A stretch of 64,000 nucleotides of DNA from Anoxybacteroides rupiense (lineage in GTDB: Bacteria; Bacillota; Bacilli; Bacillales; Anoxybacillaceae). Below are positions 38,295 through 50,800 of this stretch, piece after piece (the first letter of the stretch is position 1; the number at the start of each line of letters is the position of its first letter). The translations under genes were made by a program, and so were the position numbers. The notes below the pieces were generated by a model. It was not told the origin of the DNA and did no database searches. It saw only the letters and a program-made list of their open reading frames with translations. The DNA lies in the NCBI RefSeq assembly GCF_014196195.1, contig NZ_JACIDF010000003.1:248001-312000 (forward strand), read 5' to 3'.

Positions 38295-39161
38295 ATGCCA
38301 CAATTCTTTTTAAACAAACGACTGATTTTATTGCTTGTCAGCATTATTTTTCTCGTGGCATTGATTGGTTTTTCCTTGAAAGACCGGAAAGAGTTGACAT
38401 GGTCTGAGCAATTCGTAAAAGATACAACCGGTTTTGTCCAGCTTTTGTTCCATAAGCCCGCACAGCTCGTTGCGGGCTTCTTTGAGAATGTTCAAGACAT
38501 CAAGAATACATACAAGGAAAACAAGATACTCAAAGAGCGGCTTGAAGAATATGTGATGCTGGAAGCAGAAGTTCAAACTTTAAAGAAGGAAAACGAGGAG
38601 CTTCGTGCGATCTTAAAGAAAAAAGAAAGCTTGCGTGATTTTGTTGCCATTCACGCGACCGTTATCGGGCGGAATCCTGAGCGCTGGCAGGAAACAATTA
38701 TTATCAATAAGGGCGAGCAGCAAGGCGTGAAAAAGGATATGGCGGTCATTACGCCTGGAGGATTGATCGGAAAAGTCCAGCATGCTGCACAATTTACAGC
38801 TACCGTTCAACTTTTAAGCTCTATTGATCGGAAAAACTTTATTTCCGCTTACGTCCAAACGAAGAATGAAAGTGTGTTCGGATTGATTGAAGGCTATGAT
38901 GAAAAACGCAAGTCCTTGCTTTTAAAACAAGTGCCATTTGATGCGAAAATTGAGAAAAAGCAATTGGTCATGACATCAGGGCTTGGCGGCATTTTTCCAG
39001 AAGGTCTCCCGATCGGCGAAGTGGAAGAGGTCGTGCCGGACCAATACGGTTTAACCAAAATGGTGTATGTCAAACCGGCTGCAAACTTTTATGATATTGA
39101 CGATGTCATTGTCGTCAAACGAAAAATAGACGCTGCGCAAGAAGAGGAGGAAGCAAAGTGA
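38295..39161 (+). CDS. mreC: Rod shape-determining protein MreC
   Basis: This 288-residue bitopic protein has an N-terminal membrane helix (LILLLVSIIFLVALIGFSL), a coiled coil (about residues 65-110) and two beta domains typical of MreC (VIGRNPERWQETIIINKGEQ). It links MreB filaments to wall synthases. It overlaps mreD by 4 bases. Confidence 0.97.
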   Translation: MPQFFLNKRLILLLVSIIFLVALIGFSLKDRKELTWSEQFVKDTTGFVQLLFHKPAQLVAGFFENVQDIKNTYKENKILKERLEEYVMLEAEVQTLKKENEELRAILKKKESLRDFVAIHATVIGRNPERWQETIIINKGEQQGVKKDMAVITPGGLIGKVQHAAQFTATVQLLSSIDRKNFISAYVQTKNESVFGLIEGYDEKRKSLLLKQVPFDAKIEKKQLVMTSGLGGIFPEGLPIGEVEEVVPDQYGLTKMVYVKPAANFYDIDDVIVVKRKIDAAQEEEEAK

Positions 39162-39676
39162 AAAAGCTGTTTCTTCCTTTTCTCGCCATTGTGATTTTTA
39201 TGAGCGAAAGCATTTTAGTCGATTTATGGCCGAAAAATGAATGGTATCAAGATTATTTATTTGCTCCCCGTTTTCTGTTTGTTTTTATTTTATTGATTAC
39301 CGTGTATGTCACGCGAACTTATGGAATGATTTATGGTTTTATCTTCGGACTGCTGTATGATGTTGTTTATACAGAAATTCTTGGAGTGTACGCGTTCGCG
39401 TTTACTTTAATGGCCTATGTGATGGAAAAAGCTATGAAAATCTTTCATAATCATCTAGCCGTTACTTGTTTTCTCAGTATGCTGGCCATTATGATGCTGG
39501 AATTTTATGTTTATGGTATTCAACTGCTAATTGGAAAAACCGATATGCCGATTGACCAATTTAATTCACACCGCCTTTTGCCAACGTTGCTGATCAATGT
39601 CATTTTTCTTTTTCTTTTTTCTTATCCGCTAAAGCAATGGCTGCTGAAATTTGGACGTGACGAGCGGGAAGAATGA
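39158..39676 (+). CDS. mreD: Rod shape-determining protein MreD
   Basis: This 172-residue integral membrane protein has about five helices and the family phrase IYGFIFGLLYDVVYTEILGV. It belongs to the MreBCD elongation complex. The ATG overlaps the mreC stop codon. Confidence 0.95.
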   Translation: MKKLFLPFLAIVIFMSESILVDLWPKNEWYQDYLFAPRFLFVFILLITVYVTRTYGMIYGFIFGLLYDVVYTEILGVYAFAFTLMAYVMEKAMKIFHNHLAVTCFLSMLAIMMLEFYVYGIQLLIGKTDMPIDQFNSHRLLPTLLINVIFLFLFSYPLKQWLLKFGRDEREE

Positions 39677-39724
39677 AAAGGAAAATAGGCGGGGGTTGTA
39701 GAATTATTCGTTGAGGTGAACGTT

Positions 39725-40408
39725 GTGAATAGGCAAAAACAACCATATGTCACGATGAAGGGAACGAAAGATGGGCTGACGTTGCATCTCGATGATATGT
39801 GCTCCTATGATGATTTAATTGCGGAGTTGGATGAAAAGCTAATGATCAATGAGAATAAGGATTTTGACGGACCGCTCGTTTCTGTTCATCTTAAGCTTGG
39901 AAACCGCTATTTAACGCCGGAGCAGGAGGAAGAATTGCGCGCGCTTATCCGGGCGAAAAAGAATTTAGTCGTTGCTTCGATTGACAGCAATGTCATGACG
40001 AAGGAAGAAGCGATTGAATGGAAGCAGAAAACAGAAATCGTTTCTGTTGCCAAAATCGTCCGTTCCGGGCAAGTGCTTCATGTGCATGGCGATTTACTGC
40101 TAATAGGCGATGTCAATCCAGGGGGAACGGTTATTGCTGGAGGCAATATTTTTATTCTTGGAGCGTTAAGAGGCATTGCGCATGCGGGATGCTACGGCAA
40201 TAAGGAGGCTGTGATTGCGGCGTCTGTGATGAAGCCGATGCAGCTGCGCATTAGCGATGTGATGAATCGCGCTCCGGATTATAAAGTCGACGAACAAAAT
40301 GAAATGGAATGTGCCTACATTGACGACAATGACCAAATTGTTGTCGATCGCTTACAGCTACTTATGCATCTTCGACCGACTTTAACACGGTTAGAAAGGA
40401 GATTTTAG
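39725..40408 (+). CDS. minC: Septum site-determining protein MinC
   Basis: This 227-residue FtsZ inhibitor has an N-terminal FtsZ-binding domain (residues about 1-100) and a C-terminal beta-helix ([20 protein letters not shown]). I chose the GTG at 39725, giving MNRQKQPYV, because GAGGTG lies about 6 bases before; an in-frame GTG at 39716 overlaps that site. Works with MinD to prevent polar septation. Confidence 0.95.
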   Translation: MNRQKQPYVTMKGTKDGLTLHLDDMCSYDDLIAELDEKLMINENKDFDGPLVSVHLKLGNRYLTPEQEEELRALIRAKKNLVVASIDSNVMTKEEAIEWKQKTEIVSVAKIVRSGQVLHVHGDLLLIGDVNPGGTVIAGGNIFILGALRGIAHAGCYGNKEAVIAASVMKPMQLRISDVMNRAPDYKVDEQNEMECAYIDDNDQIVVDRLQLLMHLRPTLTRLERRF

Positions 40409-40410
40409 CA

Positions 40411-41214
40411 GTGGGAGAAGCTATCGTCATTACATCAGGAAAAGGCGGCGTTGGGAAAACAACGACAACCGCTAACTTGGGAACGGCCCTTGCGCTATTA
40501 GGAAAACGTGTCTGCCTTGTTGATACGGATATCGGACTGCGCAATCTTGATGTTGTCATGGGTCTTGAAAACCGGATTATCTATGATTTAGTGGATGTTG
40601 TAGAAGGGCGCTGCACGGTGCAAAAAGCGCTTGTAAAGGATAAGCGGTTTGACGATAAGCTGTATTTGTTACCTGCGGCACAAACAAGCGATAAAACAGC
40701 AGTGGCGCCGGAGCAGATGAAGCAGCTTGTGGAAGAGCTTAAGCAAGATTATGATTATGTGCTGATCGATTGTCCGGCTGGTATTGAGCAGGGATTTAAA
40801 AATGCGGTGGCCGGAGCAGATGAAGCGATTGTGGTGACAACTCCAGAAGTATCATCCGTTCGCGATGCCGACCGCATCATCGGATTGCTGGAAAAAGAAG
40901 AGCATGTGAAGTCGCCGCGGCTTGTCATCAACCGCATTCGCGGCCATATGGTCAAAAGCGGCGATATGCTGGATATTGATGAAATTGTGATGCACCTATC
41001 CATCGATTTGCTCGGCATTATCGCCGATGATGAAAACGTCATCAAAGCGTCCAACAATGGGGAACCGATTGTTCTTGATCCAACCAGCAAGGCCTCGATC
41101 GCCTATCGAAATATTGCGCGCAGAATTCTTGGCGAATCTGTGCCGCTGCAATCGCTCGAATCAGAACAAAAAAGCATGTTTACACGAATCAAGCGTTTTT
41201 TTGGTGTTCGTTAA
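40411..41214 (+). CDS. minD: Septum site-determining ATPase MinD
   Basis: This 267-residue deviant Walker ATPase has GKGGVGKTTTTANLGTAL at the N-terminus and a C-terminal amphipathic membrane-targeting helix (MFTRIKRFFGVR). It recruits MinC to the membrane. The start is GTG after AAAGGAG. A terminator follows. Confidence 0.98.
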   Translation: MGEAIVITSGKGGVGKTTTTANLGTALALLGKRVCLVDTDIGLRNLDVVMGLENRIIYDLVDVVEGRCTVQKALVKDKRFDDKLYLLPAAQTSDKTAVAPEQMKQLVEELKQDYDYVLIDCPAGIEQGFKNAVAGADEAIVVTTPEVSSVRDADRIIGLLEKEEHVKSPRLVINRIRGHMVKSGDMLDIDEIVMHLSIDLLGIIADDENVIKASNNGEPIVLDPTSKASIAYRNIARRILGESVPLQSLESEQKSMFTRIKRFFGVR

Positions 41215-41218
41215 AGGG

Positions 41219-41266
41219 AAAGCTAGTTTGAAAGCTGAATCATTCAGCTTTTAAACTAGCTTTTTT
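41219..41266 (+). terminator. Terminator after minD
   Basis: A long stem of about 20 bp (41219-41240 with 41242-41263, small internal mismatches) ends in T6. Confidence 0.9.
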
Positions 41267-41335
41267 AAGCATAACCCCATAGGTTGTCTCATACATTAGT
41301 TACAAACGATCATGTGGGGGAATGGTGATAACCGG

Positions 41336-42103
41336 ATGAATAAGCGTGCAAAAGAGATTCAGAAGCGAATCGAAAAACGAAAGCGGCAGCGTTCGCTTCA
41401 GTATGACCGTTCTTATCAGCCGCTTGTAGATTTATCGGATGAGGAGCGATATGGGCAACCTGTCATTACATATGACCGCTATCCGACAGATGAGCCGCAT
41501 CATCCGTTATTTAAAAAGGAAGTGTTTTTATTAAAAACATTTGTCGCTGCTTGTCTTGTGCTCATATCAGCGATTGCCTTTAAAAACCCTTCCGCAGCGT
41601 TTGAGCCTGTGCGCGCGGTCGTGAAGCAGACAATGGAGAATGAATTTCAATTCGCGGCGGTATCGAAGTGGTATGAGGAGAAATTTGGCGAGCCGTTTGC
41701 TTTATTTCCCGAGAAAAAGACAGAAACGGTGAAAAAAAGCGAGAAATCTTATGCGATTCCTGCTTCGGGGCGCGTTCTCGAAAATTTCGAAAAAAATGGA
41801 CAAGGAATTATGGTTGAAACAAATGTCAACACTCCTGTAGAAGCAATGGATGACGGAATCGTAATATTTGTCGGCAATAAAGATAAATTTGGCAAAACGG
41901 TTATCGTCCAGCATGCGGATGGAAGTGAATCTTGGTACGGAAATTTAGGGAGTATTACGGTCAAGCTATATGATTTCATTGAAGCAGGCAAAGAAGTCGG
42001 AACGGCGATGAAGGATGGGAATCAAGCAAAAGGGGTTTTTTATTTTGCGATTAAGCAAGGGGATCAATTTATTGACCCGATTCAGGTGGTTCCCTTTGAA
42101 TAA
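41336..42103 (+). CDS. spoIVFA: Stage IV sporulation protein FA
   Basis: This 255-residue bitopic protein has a basic cytoplasmic N-terminus (MNKRAKEIQKRIEKRKRQR), one helix near residues 62-80 and a C-terminal M23/LytM-like domain (VEAMDDGIVIFVGNKDKFG). The zinc ligands of true M23 enzymes are not preserved (YFAIK stands in the place of the HxH motif), as in B. subtilis SpoIVFA, so it is a scaffold and inhibitor of SpoIVFB, not a peptidase. The start at 41336 has only a modest ribosome site. Confidence 0.93.
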   Translation: MNKRAKEIQKRIEKRKRQRSLQYDRSYQPLVDLSDEERYGQPVITYDRYPTDEPHHPLFKKEVFLLKTFVAACLVLISAIAFKNPSAAFEPVRAVVKQTMENEFQFAAVSKWYEEKFGEPFALFPEKKTETVKKSEKSYAIPASGRVLENFEKNGQGIMVETNVNTPVEAMDDGIVIFVGNKDKFGKTVIVQHADGSESWYGNLGSITVKLYDFIEAGKEVGTAMKDGNQAKGVFYFAIKQGDQFIDPIQVVPFE

Positions 42104-42959
42104 GTATCTAGCTTTGCTTATGAAAATACACATCCATCCGCTGCTGTGGCTGATGGGAGGAATCGCCGTTATTACCGCGCATTTTCAACAATTGCTTCTT
42201 TTATTTTGTATTGTATTGATTCATGAGCTTGGACACGCTGTCACGGCGCTTTTTTTTTCTTGGCGCATTAAACAAATTTTATTGCTCCCTTTCGGAGGCG
42301 TTGCTGAGGTTGAAGAGCACGGGAATCGGCCGTTTCGCGAGGAGCTGCTTGTAACATTGGCTGGTCCGGCGCAACATATCTGGCTGTTAGGGTCTGGCTT
42401 TGTGTTATGGGAAGCAGGGATGATATCAGATGATACTTGGCAGCTATGGGCTCGCTACAATGTGACAATCTGTGCTGTTAATTTACTGCCTATCTGGCCG
42501 CTTGATGGCGGGAAGCTGCTGTTTCTCGCTTTAACCCGTTGCTTCCCCTTTGAAAAGGCACATAAGCAGATGGTGATTGGTTCATTGATCGCTCTTTTTT
42601 TATGGATCGCAGGCATTTTTTTCATTGCACCGTCCCAACTTGATCTATGGGTAATCGCGCTTTTTCTTTTCATTTCGCTTTGGAAGGAATGGAAGCAGCG
42701 GCGTTATGTGCTGATGCGTTTTTTATTGGAGCGCTATTATGGAAAAAAAGGCGATTATCAGAAATGGCAGCCGATTAAAGTAGAGGAAACGGAGCCGGTG
42801 CAAAAAGTGCTGCAAAGATTTTACCGCTGTCAGAAGCATTCCATTATTGTGGTGAAAAATAAGAAAGAGCAAATCATTCTTGATGAAAGCGAAGTGCTGC
42901 ACGCTTTTTTTGCCGAGCGGCAAACAAATGAAGCGATTGGCAACCTGCTCTATGTCTAA
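42096..42959 (+). CDS. spoIVFB: Stage IV sporulation intramembrane protease FB
   Basis: This 287-residue site-2-type zinc protease cuts pro-sigma-K in the mother cell. The HExxH motif is in LIHELGHAVTAL near residue 40 and the third ligand is in LLPIWPLDGGKLLF near residue 135. Several membrane helices surround them, and a C-terminal CBS-like domain ends the protein. I chose the TTG at 42096, which lies 6 bases after AGGTGG and overlaps the end of spoIVFA by 8 bases; the resulting length equals that of the B. subtilis protein to within one residue. Confidence 0.94.
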   Translation: MNKYLALLMKIHIHPLLWLMGGIAVITAHFQQLLLLFCIVLIHELGHAVTALFFSWRIKQILLLPFGGVAEVEEHGNRPFREELLVTLAGPAQHIWLLGSGFVLWEAGMISDDTWQLWARYNVTICAVNLLPIWPLDGGKLLFLALTRCFPFEKAHKQMVIGSLIALFLWIAGIFFIAPSQLDLWVIALFLFISLWKEWKQRRYVLMRFLLERYYGKKGDYQKWQPIKVEETEPVQKVLQRFYRCQKHSIIVVKNKKEQIILDESEVLHAFFAERQTNEAIGNLLYV

Positions 42960-42967
42960 ATGCGAAG

Positions 42968-43007
42968 ACAGCCGCTTTTCTTTTGGATCCAAAAGAAAAG
43001 TGGCTGT
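42968..43007. repeat. 40-bp near-perfect palindrome without T tract
   Basis: The arms 42968-42987 and 42988-43007 are reverse complements except for one position that would pair as G:U in RNA, and there is no loop spacer. No poly-T follows, so it is not a standard terminator, although it could end spoIVFB transcription in some other way. Confidence 0.7.
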
Positions 43008-43071
43008 TGCTGACGAATACTACTTATAGATGTCGCGAGACGCTGTACGGTTTTTGGACCGCTTTTATATA

Positions 43072-43101
43072 TTGACATTCGTCATTTTCTTGTGGTACTA
43101 T
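43072..43101 (+). promoter_or_regulatory. Promoter of rplU-prp-rpmA
   Basis: TTGACA (43072-43077) and TACTAT (43096-43101) have an 18-bp spacer, with an extended TGG before the -10. It fits a strong ribosomal protein promoter. Confidence 0.8.
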
Positions 43102-43149
43102 TCTCATGTTGTAGAAAATTTTGCGCGCATCAAAAGCGGCAAGATTTGG

Positions 43150-43258
43150 TGCAAAAGTCGTTTTGAAAGGCACCCATGCTACAACCGCTCAGCGCAGGTT
43201 GGAAGTGTTCGCATTGGCGAAACGCCTCGTGCTGGCGAGTCTGAGTCTATGTTAGGAG
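43150..43258 (+). promoter_or_regulatory. L21 leader (ribosomal protein autoregulatory RNA)
   Basis: The about 150-base leader between the promoter and rplU includes conserved-looking elements GCTACAACCGCTCAGCG and paired segments such as GGCGAAACGCC (43217-43227). Bacillus rplU operons carry the known L21 leader RNA in this place, thought to let L21 or L27 control their own synthesis. I recognise it from position and partial sequence only. Confidence 0.65.
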
Positions 43259-43266
43259 GTGCAACA

Positions 43267-43575
43267 ATGTACGCAATTATTGAAACTGGCGGTAAACAAA
43301 TTAAAGTTCAAGAAGGCCAAGAAATCTACATCGAAAAGCTTGATGTAGCGGAAGGCGAAACGGTTACTTTTGACAAAGTGTTGCTTGTAGGCGGTGAAAC
43401 TGTAAAGGTTGGCAATCCTACAGTAGAAGGCGCAACGGTAACAGCTAAAGTTCAAAAGCATGGCCGCCAAAAGAAAATCATCGTGTTTAAGTACAAACCG
43501 AAAAAGAACTATCGTCGTAAACAAGGCCACCGTCAACCTTACACAAAAGTAGTGATCGAAAAAATTAACGCGTAA
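43267..43575 (+). CDS. rplU: 50S ribosomal protein L21
   Basis: This 102-residue protein begins [20 protein letters not shown] and ends in the basic tail [19 protein letters not shown] typical of bL21. The ATG at 43267 follows AGGAGGTG. First gene of the rplU-prp-rpmA operon. Confidence 0.98.
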   Translation: MYAIIETGGKQIKVQEGQEIYIEKLDVAEGETVTFDKVLLVGGETVKVGNPTVEGATVTAKVQKHGRQKKIIVFKYKPKKNYRRKQGHRQPYTKVVIEKINA

Positions 43576-43585
43576 GGCGTCGACG

Positions 43586-44223
<638 letters not shown>

Positions 44224-44236
44224 CAAACAAGGTTTG

Positions 44237-44272
44237 AAAACTCTAACCGCTTTTGGTTAGGGTTTTCTTTTT
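44237..44272 (+). terminator. Terminator after rpmA
   Basis: AAAACTCTAACC (44237-44248) pairs with GGTTAGGGTTTT (44255-44266) with one mismatch and runs into TCTTTTT. Confidence 0.9.
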
Positions 44273-44399
44273 GCCCCGGTTTGAAACAGCCCGTCCAAAG
44301 CGATAAAGGTTATGCCTGGCGGGTTTATTGCCGTTAAAAAATCTCCTGGCAGATAGGCCTCTGCTTTTTATTTCGCCACTAGCTGTTTTATTTGCTATT

Positions 44400-44408
44400 T
44401 GGTATAAT
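44400..44408 (+). promoter_or_regulatory. Extended -10 promoter of spo0B-obg
   Basis: TGGTATAAT (TGnTATAAT) is 34 bases before the spo0B ATG. There is no good -35 hexamer at normal spacing. Confidence 0.55.
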
Positions 44409-44441
44409 TTAACTAAAAATAAATGGGTAGGAGCGCCACCA

Positions 44442-46296
<1,855 letters not shown>

Positions 46297-46317
46297 AGAA
46301 GCGGAGGATGCAGTCCG

Positions 46318-46770
46318 TTGGATAAGTTAGATAAGAAATTTTATTTAGTGCGGGAAGATGTGCTGCCGGAAGCCATGCGAAAAGTATTGCAGGCAAAGGA
46401 GTTATTGGAACGGAAAAAAGTCGACTCGATAGCGGAAGCCGCCCAGCTGGTTGATGTGAGCCGCAGCGTATTTTACAAATACCGCGATGCGGTATTTCCA
46501 TTTCAAGCTGTTGTGAAAGAAAGCATCGTTACATTGTTTTTCCATCTTGAAGATCGTTCGGGCACGCTATCCAAGCTGCTCAGTGTCGTTGCGGCGGCCG
46601 GCTGCAATGTGCTGACGATTCACCAGACGATTCCGCTGCAGGGCCGTGCCAACGTGACAATGTCAATTAGCACTAACGATATGAATGAGGACATCGAGAA
46701 TTTATTGGCAAAATTGCGCCATCTCGAGTTTGTTGAAAAGGTGGAAATTGTCGGGTCAGGCGCTTATTAG
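46318..46770 (+). CDS. pheB: ACT domain protein PheB
   Basis: This 150-residue protein has an N-terminal helix-turn-helix-like region ([20 protein letters not shown]) and a C-terminal ACT domain ([20 protein letters not shown]). The ACT fold usually binds amino acids; PheB function is not settled. The start is TTG after GGAGG. It is followed by pheA after 17 bases. Confidence 0.93.
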   Translation: MDKLDKKFYLVREDVLPEAMRKVLQAKELLERKKVDSIAEAAQLVDVSRSVFYKYRDAVFPFQAVVKESIVTLFFHLEDRSGTLSKLLSVVAAAGCNVLTIHQTIPLQGRANVTMSISTNDMNEDIENLLAKLRHLEFVEKVEIVGSGAY

Positions 46771-46787
46771 AATCAGGGGAGAGGCGA

Positions 46788-47639
46788 ATGATGAAAATTG
46801 GCTATTTAGGACCAAAAGCGACTTTTACGGATTTAGCGGTAACCACTCTATTTCCCGCTGCCGAAAAAATCGCATATGATACGATTCCGGAGTGCATTGA
46901 TGCGGTCAGCAGCCAAGAAGTGGAGCTAGGAGTCGTTCCGCTTGAAAATACGATCGAAGGCTCGGTCAATTTGACGGTGGATTATTTGATTCATGAACAG
47001 CCGCTGCCGATTGTCGGGGAAATTATCGCGCCGATTCAGCAGCATTTAATGGTGCATCCCTATCATGCACATATGTGGAGTGACGTACAAGAAATTTACT
47101 CACATTCTCACGCGATTGCACAATGCCATAAATTTTTGCATCAAAATTTTAAAAAAGCAAAATATGTGTATATGACGTCAACGAGCGCTGCCGCTCAATT
47201 CGTCAGCCAAAATCCGCATCTTCCAATCGCGGCGATTGCCAATCGCTTGGCCGCGGAAGAATATGGTTTAACCATCGTACGTGAAAATATTCACGACTAC
47301 GATTATAATCATACAAGATTTATTGTCGTCCGTCGGCAGAATGAAGCGTTGCCACTGCAATCACCGCTGTATGCGGGCGATAAAACAACGCTGATGATCG
47401 CATTGCCGAAAGATCAAGCCGGCGCCCTGCACCAAGTGCTGTCCGCCTTTGCCTGGCGCCGTCTAAATTTAACGAAAATCGAATCGCGTCCAGCGAAAAC
47501 GGGCTTAGGAAACTATTTTTTTATTATCGACATCGATCAAAAAATGGATGATATCCTCATCCCCGGAGCCATCGCTGAGCTTGAGGCGCTCGACTGCACG
47601 GTGCAAGTATTGGGAAGCTATCCCTACTATATCATTTAA
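46788..47639 (+). CDS. pheA: Prephenate dehydratase
   Basis: This 283-residue enzyme converts prephenate to phenylpyruvate in phenylalanine synthesis. The catalytic domain has GYLGPKATFTDLAV and VPLENTIEGSVNLTVDYL. The ACT regulatory domain near residues 200-275 contains NLTKIESRPAKTGLGNYFFI, the ESRP site for phenylalanine feedback. Two adjacent ATG codons (46788 and 46791) are possible starts. It is the last backbone gene before the accessory island. Confidence 0.97.
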   Translation: MMKIGYLGPKATFTDLAVTTLFPAAEKIAYDTIPECIDAVSSQEVELGVVPLENTIEGSVNLTVDYLIHEQPLPIVGEIIAPIQQHLMVHPYHAHMWSDVQEIYSHSHAIAQCHKFLHQNFKKAKYVYMTSTSAAAQFVSQNPHLPIAAIANRLAAEEYGLTIVRENIHDYDYNHTRFIVVRRQNEALPLQSPLYAGDKTTLMIALPKDQAGALHQVLSAFAWRRLNLTKIESRPAKTGLGNYFFIIDIDQKMDDILIPGAIAELEALDCTVQVLGSYPYYII

Positions 47640-47643
47640 GAAT

Positions 47644-47679
47644 CCCCCCAGCTGCGTAAAATGCGGCTGGGGGTGTTTT
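47644..47679 (+). terminator. pheA terminator (prototype of the island hairpin)
   Basis: CCCCCAGCTGC (47645-47655) pairs with GCGGCTGGGGG (47663-47673), followed by TGTTTTA. Nearly the same hairpin and flanks (GAATCCCCC...GGGGGTGTTTT) recur before each RHS cassette downstream. Confidence 0.92.
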
Positions 47680-47704
47680 ATGTATTAGATGTTGCTTGAC
47701 TATT

Positions 47705-47851
47705 AAGAGAATCTCTTATGAATATTTTCATCCTACATGGTGTTTAAAGGTAGAAAGAAGTATGTGACAGTAGATGTTTGTAAAATTACATTATTTGGAT
47801 TATTCTAAATTTCTATATGGCGTTGCTATAATTTTATTGTCATCCGGATGA
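47705..47851 (+). promoter_or_regulatory. Promoter region of the main RHS gene with two palindromes
   Basis: The 241-base gap before the RHS gene holds an extended -10 TGCTATAAT (47824-47832) without a clear -35. A 13-bp palindrome AAGAGAATCTCTT (47705-47717) lies upstream, and a perfect palindrome TCATCCGGATGA (47840-47851) lies at about the start of transcription, where a repressor could bind. Confidence 0.5.
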
Positions 47852-47880
47852 TTAGAAAATGATGAAAGGAAGACAATAAG

Positions 47881-50800
47881 ATGGCAAGGAAACGGGGATT
47901 TCGCTATAAGTGCTATATGGCTGTGATTCTTTCCTTTTGCTTAATTTTTAGTTCTATTGCTCCATCGTTTACTCAGGCTGCTCTTGGAAAGTCAGATCGA
48001 GTGATGACGAAAAAACAAAAGATTGAAGCTCAACTTGGTGATCTTCCTGACAAACGGCCAAAAACAAAATTGGAATTAGAAAGCAAGCGAACCAAGTACT
48101 CAACTCGATACTTGAATCCAGATGGAAGTTTTACAGAAGAGATATATCTACAACCTCAATTTTATCAAGATCCTCTTGATAAAAAATGGAAAAAAATTAA
48201 TAACAATCTAAAAGCAAATAAAACAAACCAATTTGAAACTACAGCTAATGTCTTTAAAGCTGCATTTGCAGAACATTCTAATCAAGCTGAACTTGTTTCT
48301 ATTGCAGAAAACGATAAAAAACTTTCACTTATTCCGATTAATGATAAAAATGTACAAGGAATTGTCAAAAATAATGAAATTACTTATAAGGGATTATTTG
48401 AACAAACAGATGTGCGATACCGTATTCAAGGAAATGCTGTCAAAGAAGATATTATTCTGAACAATAAGCCTTCCAATAATGCATTTACTTTTGAGATTAA
48501 ATTAAAAGGATTGACTGCTGTTGCTAAAAAAGATGGCACCATCGTTTTTGAGGATGCCAAAGGGAACCCTCAATGGTATTTTGAAAAGCCATATATGTTT
48601 GATGCAAATAATAAGTATTCGGACCAAGTTGCTTTTCATTTGCGCCAGGAAAATGGTAGAACTTATGTAGATGTTATAGCGGATGAAAATTTTTTGCAGG
48701 ATCCGGATACAACATACCCAGTAACGATTGATCCTACGATTAATGATTGGGATGTTTTACGTGATAATTTTATTGCAAGCAATTATCCTGACTCAATTTA
48801 CTCGAGTAACACATACATGAATACAGGATACAGCAGTTATTTCGGCATGACTCGTGCTTTAGTGAGATTTTACCTTCCAAGTCTTCCAAGTGATAGCGTG
48901 ATTTCCAATGCGACATTTAATGCATATCAAACAAATGCTGATGGTCAACAAGTGTCCATTGATTTATATCGGATCACAAGTAACTGGTCTTCTTCTGTTA
49001 CTTGGAATAATCAACCTTCTGTTCGAAGTACAAAAGAATCAACAACAACAAACAATACAGCCAATGCGTACTGGAGTTGGGACATCACTCAGTTAGTTAA
49101 GGACTGGTACAATGGCATTCAGCCAAACTACGGATTGATGTTAAAACAACAAAACGAATCGTCTTCTCCCTATCGCGCATTCAATACGGTAAATAGCAGT
49201 GTTAATACTCCACGCATCACGATTAACTATTGGGTAGAGCCAATCGGCCAAGAATCTTTCTGGACGACCACTAAAGATGGGGTGAATCCAGCAAACGGAA
49301 ACTTTGTTTTACAAACAACGGATCTTGCTATTTCTGGTCTGGGTGAAGATGTTGAAGTTACAAGAACATACAATAGTCGAAAGTCCGGAACAAATGGAAT
49401 GTTTGGTTATGGTTGGATGTCTAATGTCGAAATGAACATTTGGGATGCAAGCAATGGCCCCATTACGTTTGTTGATGGAGATAATACTCGTCATATTTTT
49501 GGTGAAAAAGTGGGTGGGGGATACGAAGCTGCTGGTGGTGTCTATCTTGATCTAATCAAGAATGGAGACGGCACTTATACAGTAACAAAAACGGACGGTA
49601 CAAAACTTTATTTCAATGCAAATGGAAAACTTTCTCGCATTGTTGATACAAACGGGAACACAACTACATTGAATTATAATGCAAACGGAAAATTAGCTTT
49701 AATTACAGATGCATCAGCAAGAACGACGACCATTTCCTATGGAACAAATGGATATGTATCAAGTATCACCGACCCGGCAAATAGAACCATCTCTTATGAG
49801 TATGATACTTTCGGTAACCTAACCAAAGTCAGGGATGCTCAAGGAAATGCGACCATTTTTACGTATGATTCAGATCATAATCTAACAAGTATTAAAAATG
49901 CTCGAAATATTATGACGACAATTGGCTATGATACATCGGACCGCGTAAAAAGTATTGAACGCCCTATTACGATTAACGGCACGCCTGCAACGAGTATTAC
50001 CAATTATTCCTATGACAAAACCAATAGTGTTACGTCGGTTACAGATGGAGAAGGGAGACGGATAGATTATACGTACAACGCTAACGGCAATATTATTCAA
50101 ATCACAGAAAATCCTTTAGATGCTCAAAACAAAGCTGTAACCACATTTGATTATGATAATAACAATAATTTAACCCGAGTGATAGAACCAAATGAAAATA
50201 AGGCAAACGGAACCGCAGCGTTCATTTATCAATATGACGAAAAAGGAAATATCGTTAGCGTTCAATTGCCGGAAAATCAGTCCGCACAATATACGTATGA
50301 TTTACAAAACAATCTTATCAAAGAGCAGGATTTTAACAGCAACGTCAGCACCTTTGATTATGACCAAAATAATAATCAAACCGAAGCGATTGATCCTTAT
50401 ACGCAATCAGTTTCGCAACGATACGATAATGTGGGAAATTTGCAGTATTCGACGTATCCAATGTCATCAGCCGATAACTTGGTAAGTAACTCTAGCTTCG
50501 AATTGGATAATAATGCGGATAATTGGCCAGATAACTGGACAAAGGCGGTAGAATCAGGGAAAACCGCTACATTCAGTTGGACCGCAACAAGCAAATTTGG
50601 GAATAAAGGGATTAGTATTTCCAATTCAACTGGATGGGCAATTGTTAGTTCTGATAAGCAGCCGTATGATGGTGGAATTTATGTGGCAAGCGGTTATGTA
50701 AAAACATCGTCCATGTCTGCACAGGCCCTTATAAAAGTTGAATATTTTGATGCACAAGGAAACTGGTTAAATCAAAAAATTTCTTATGGGTTGGCAGGAA

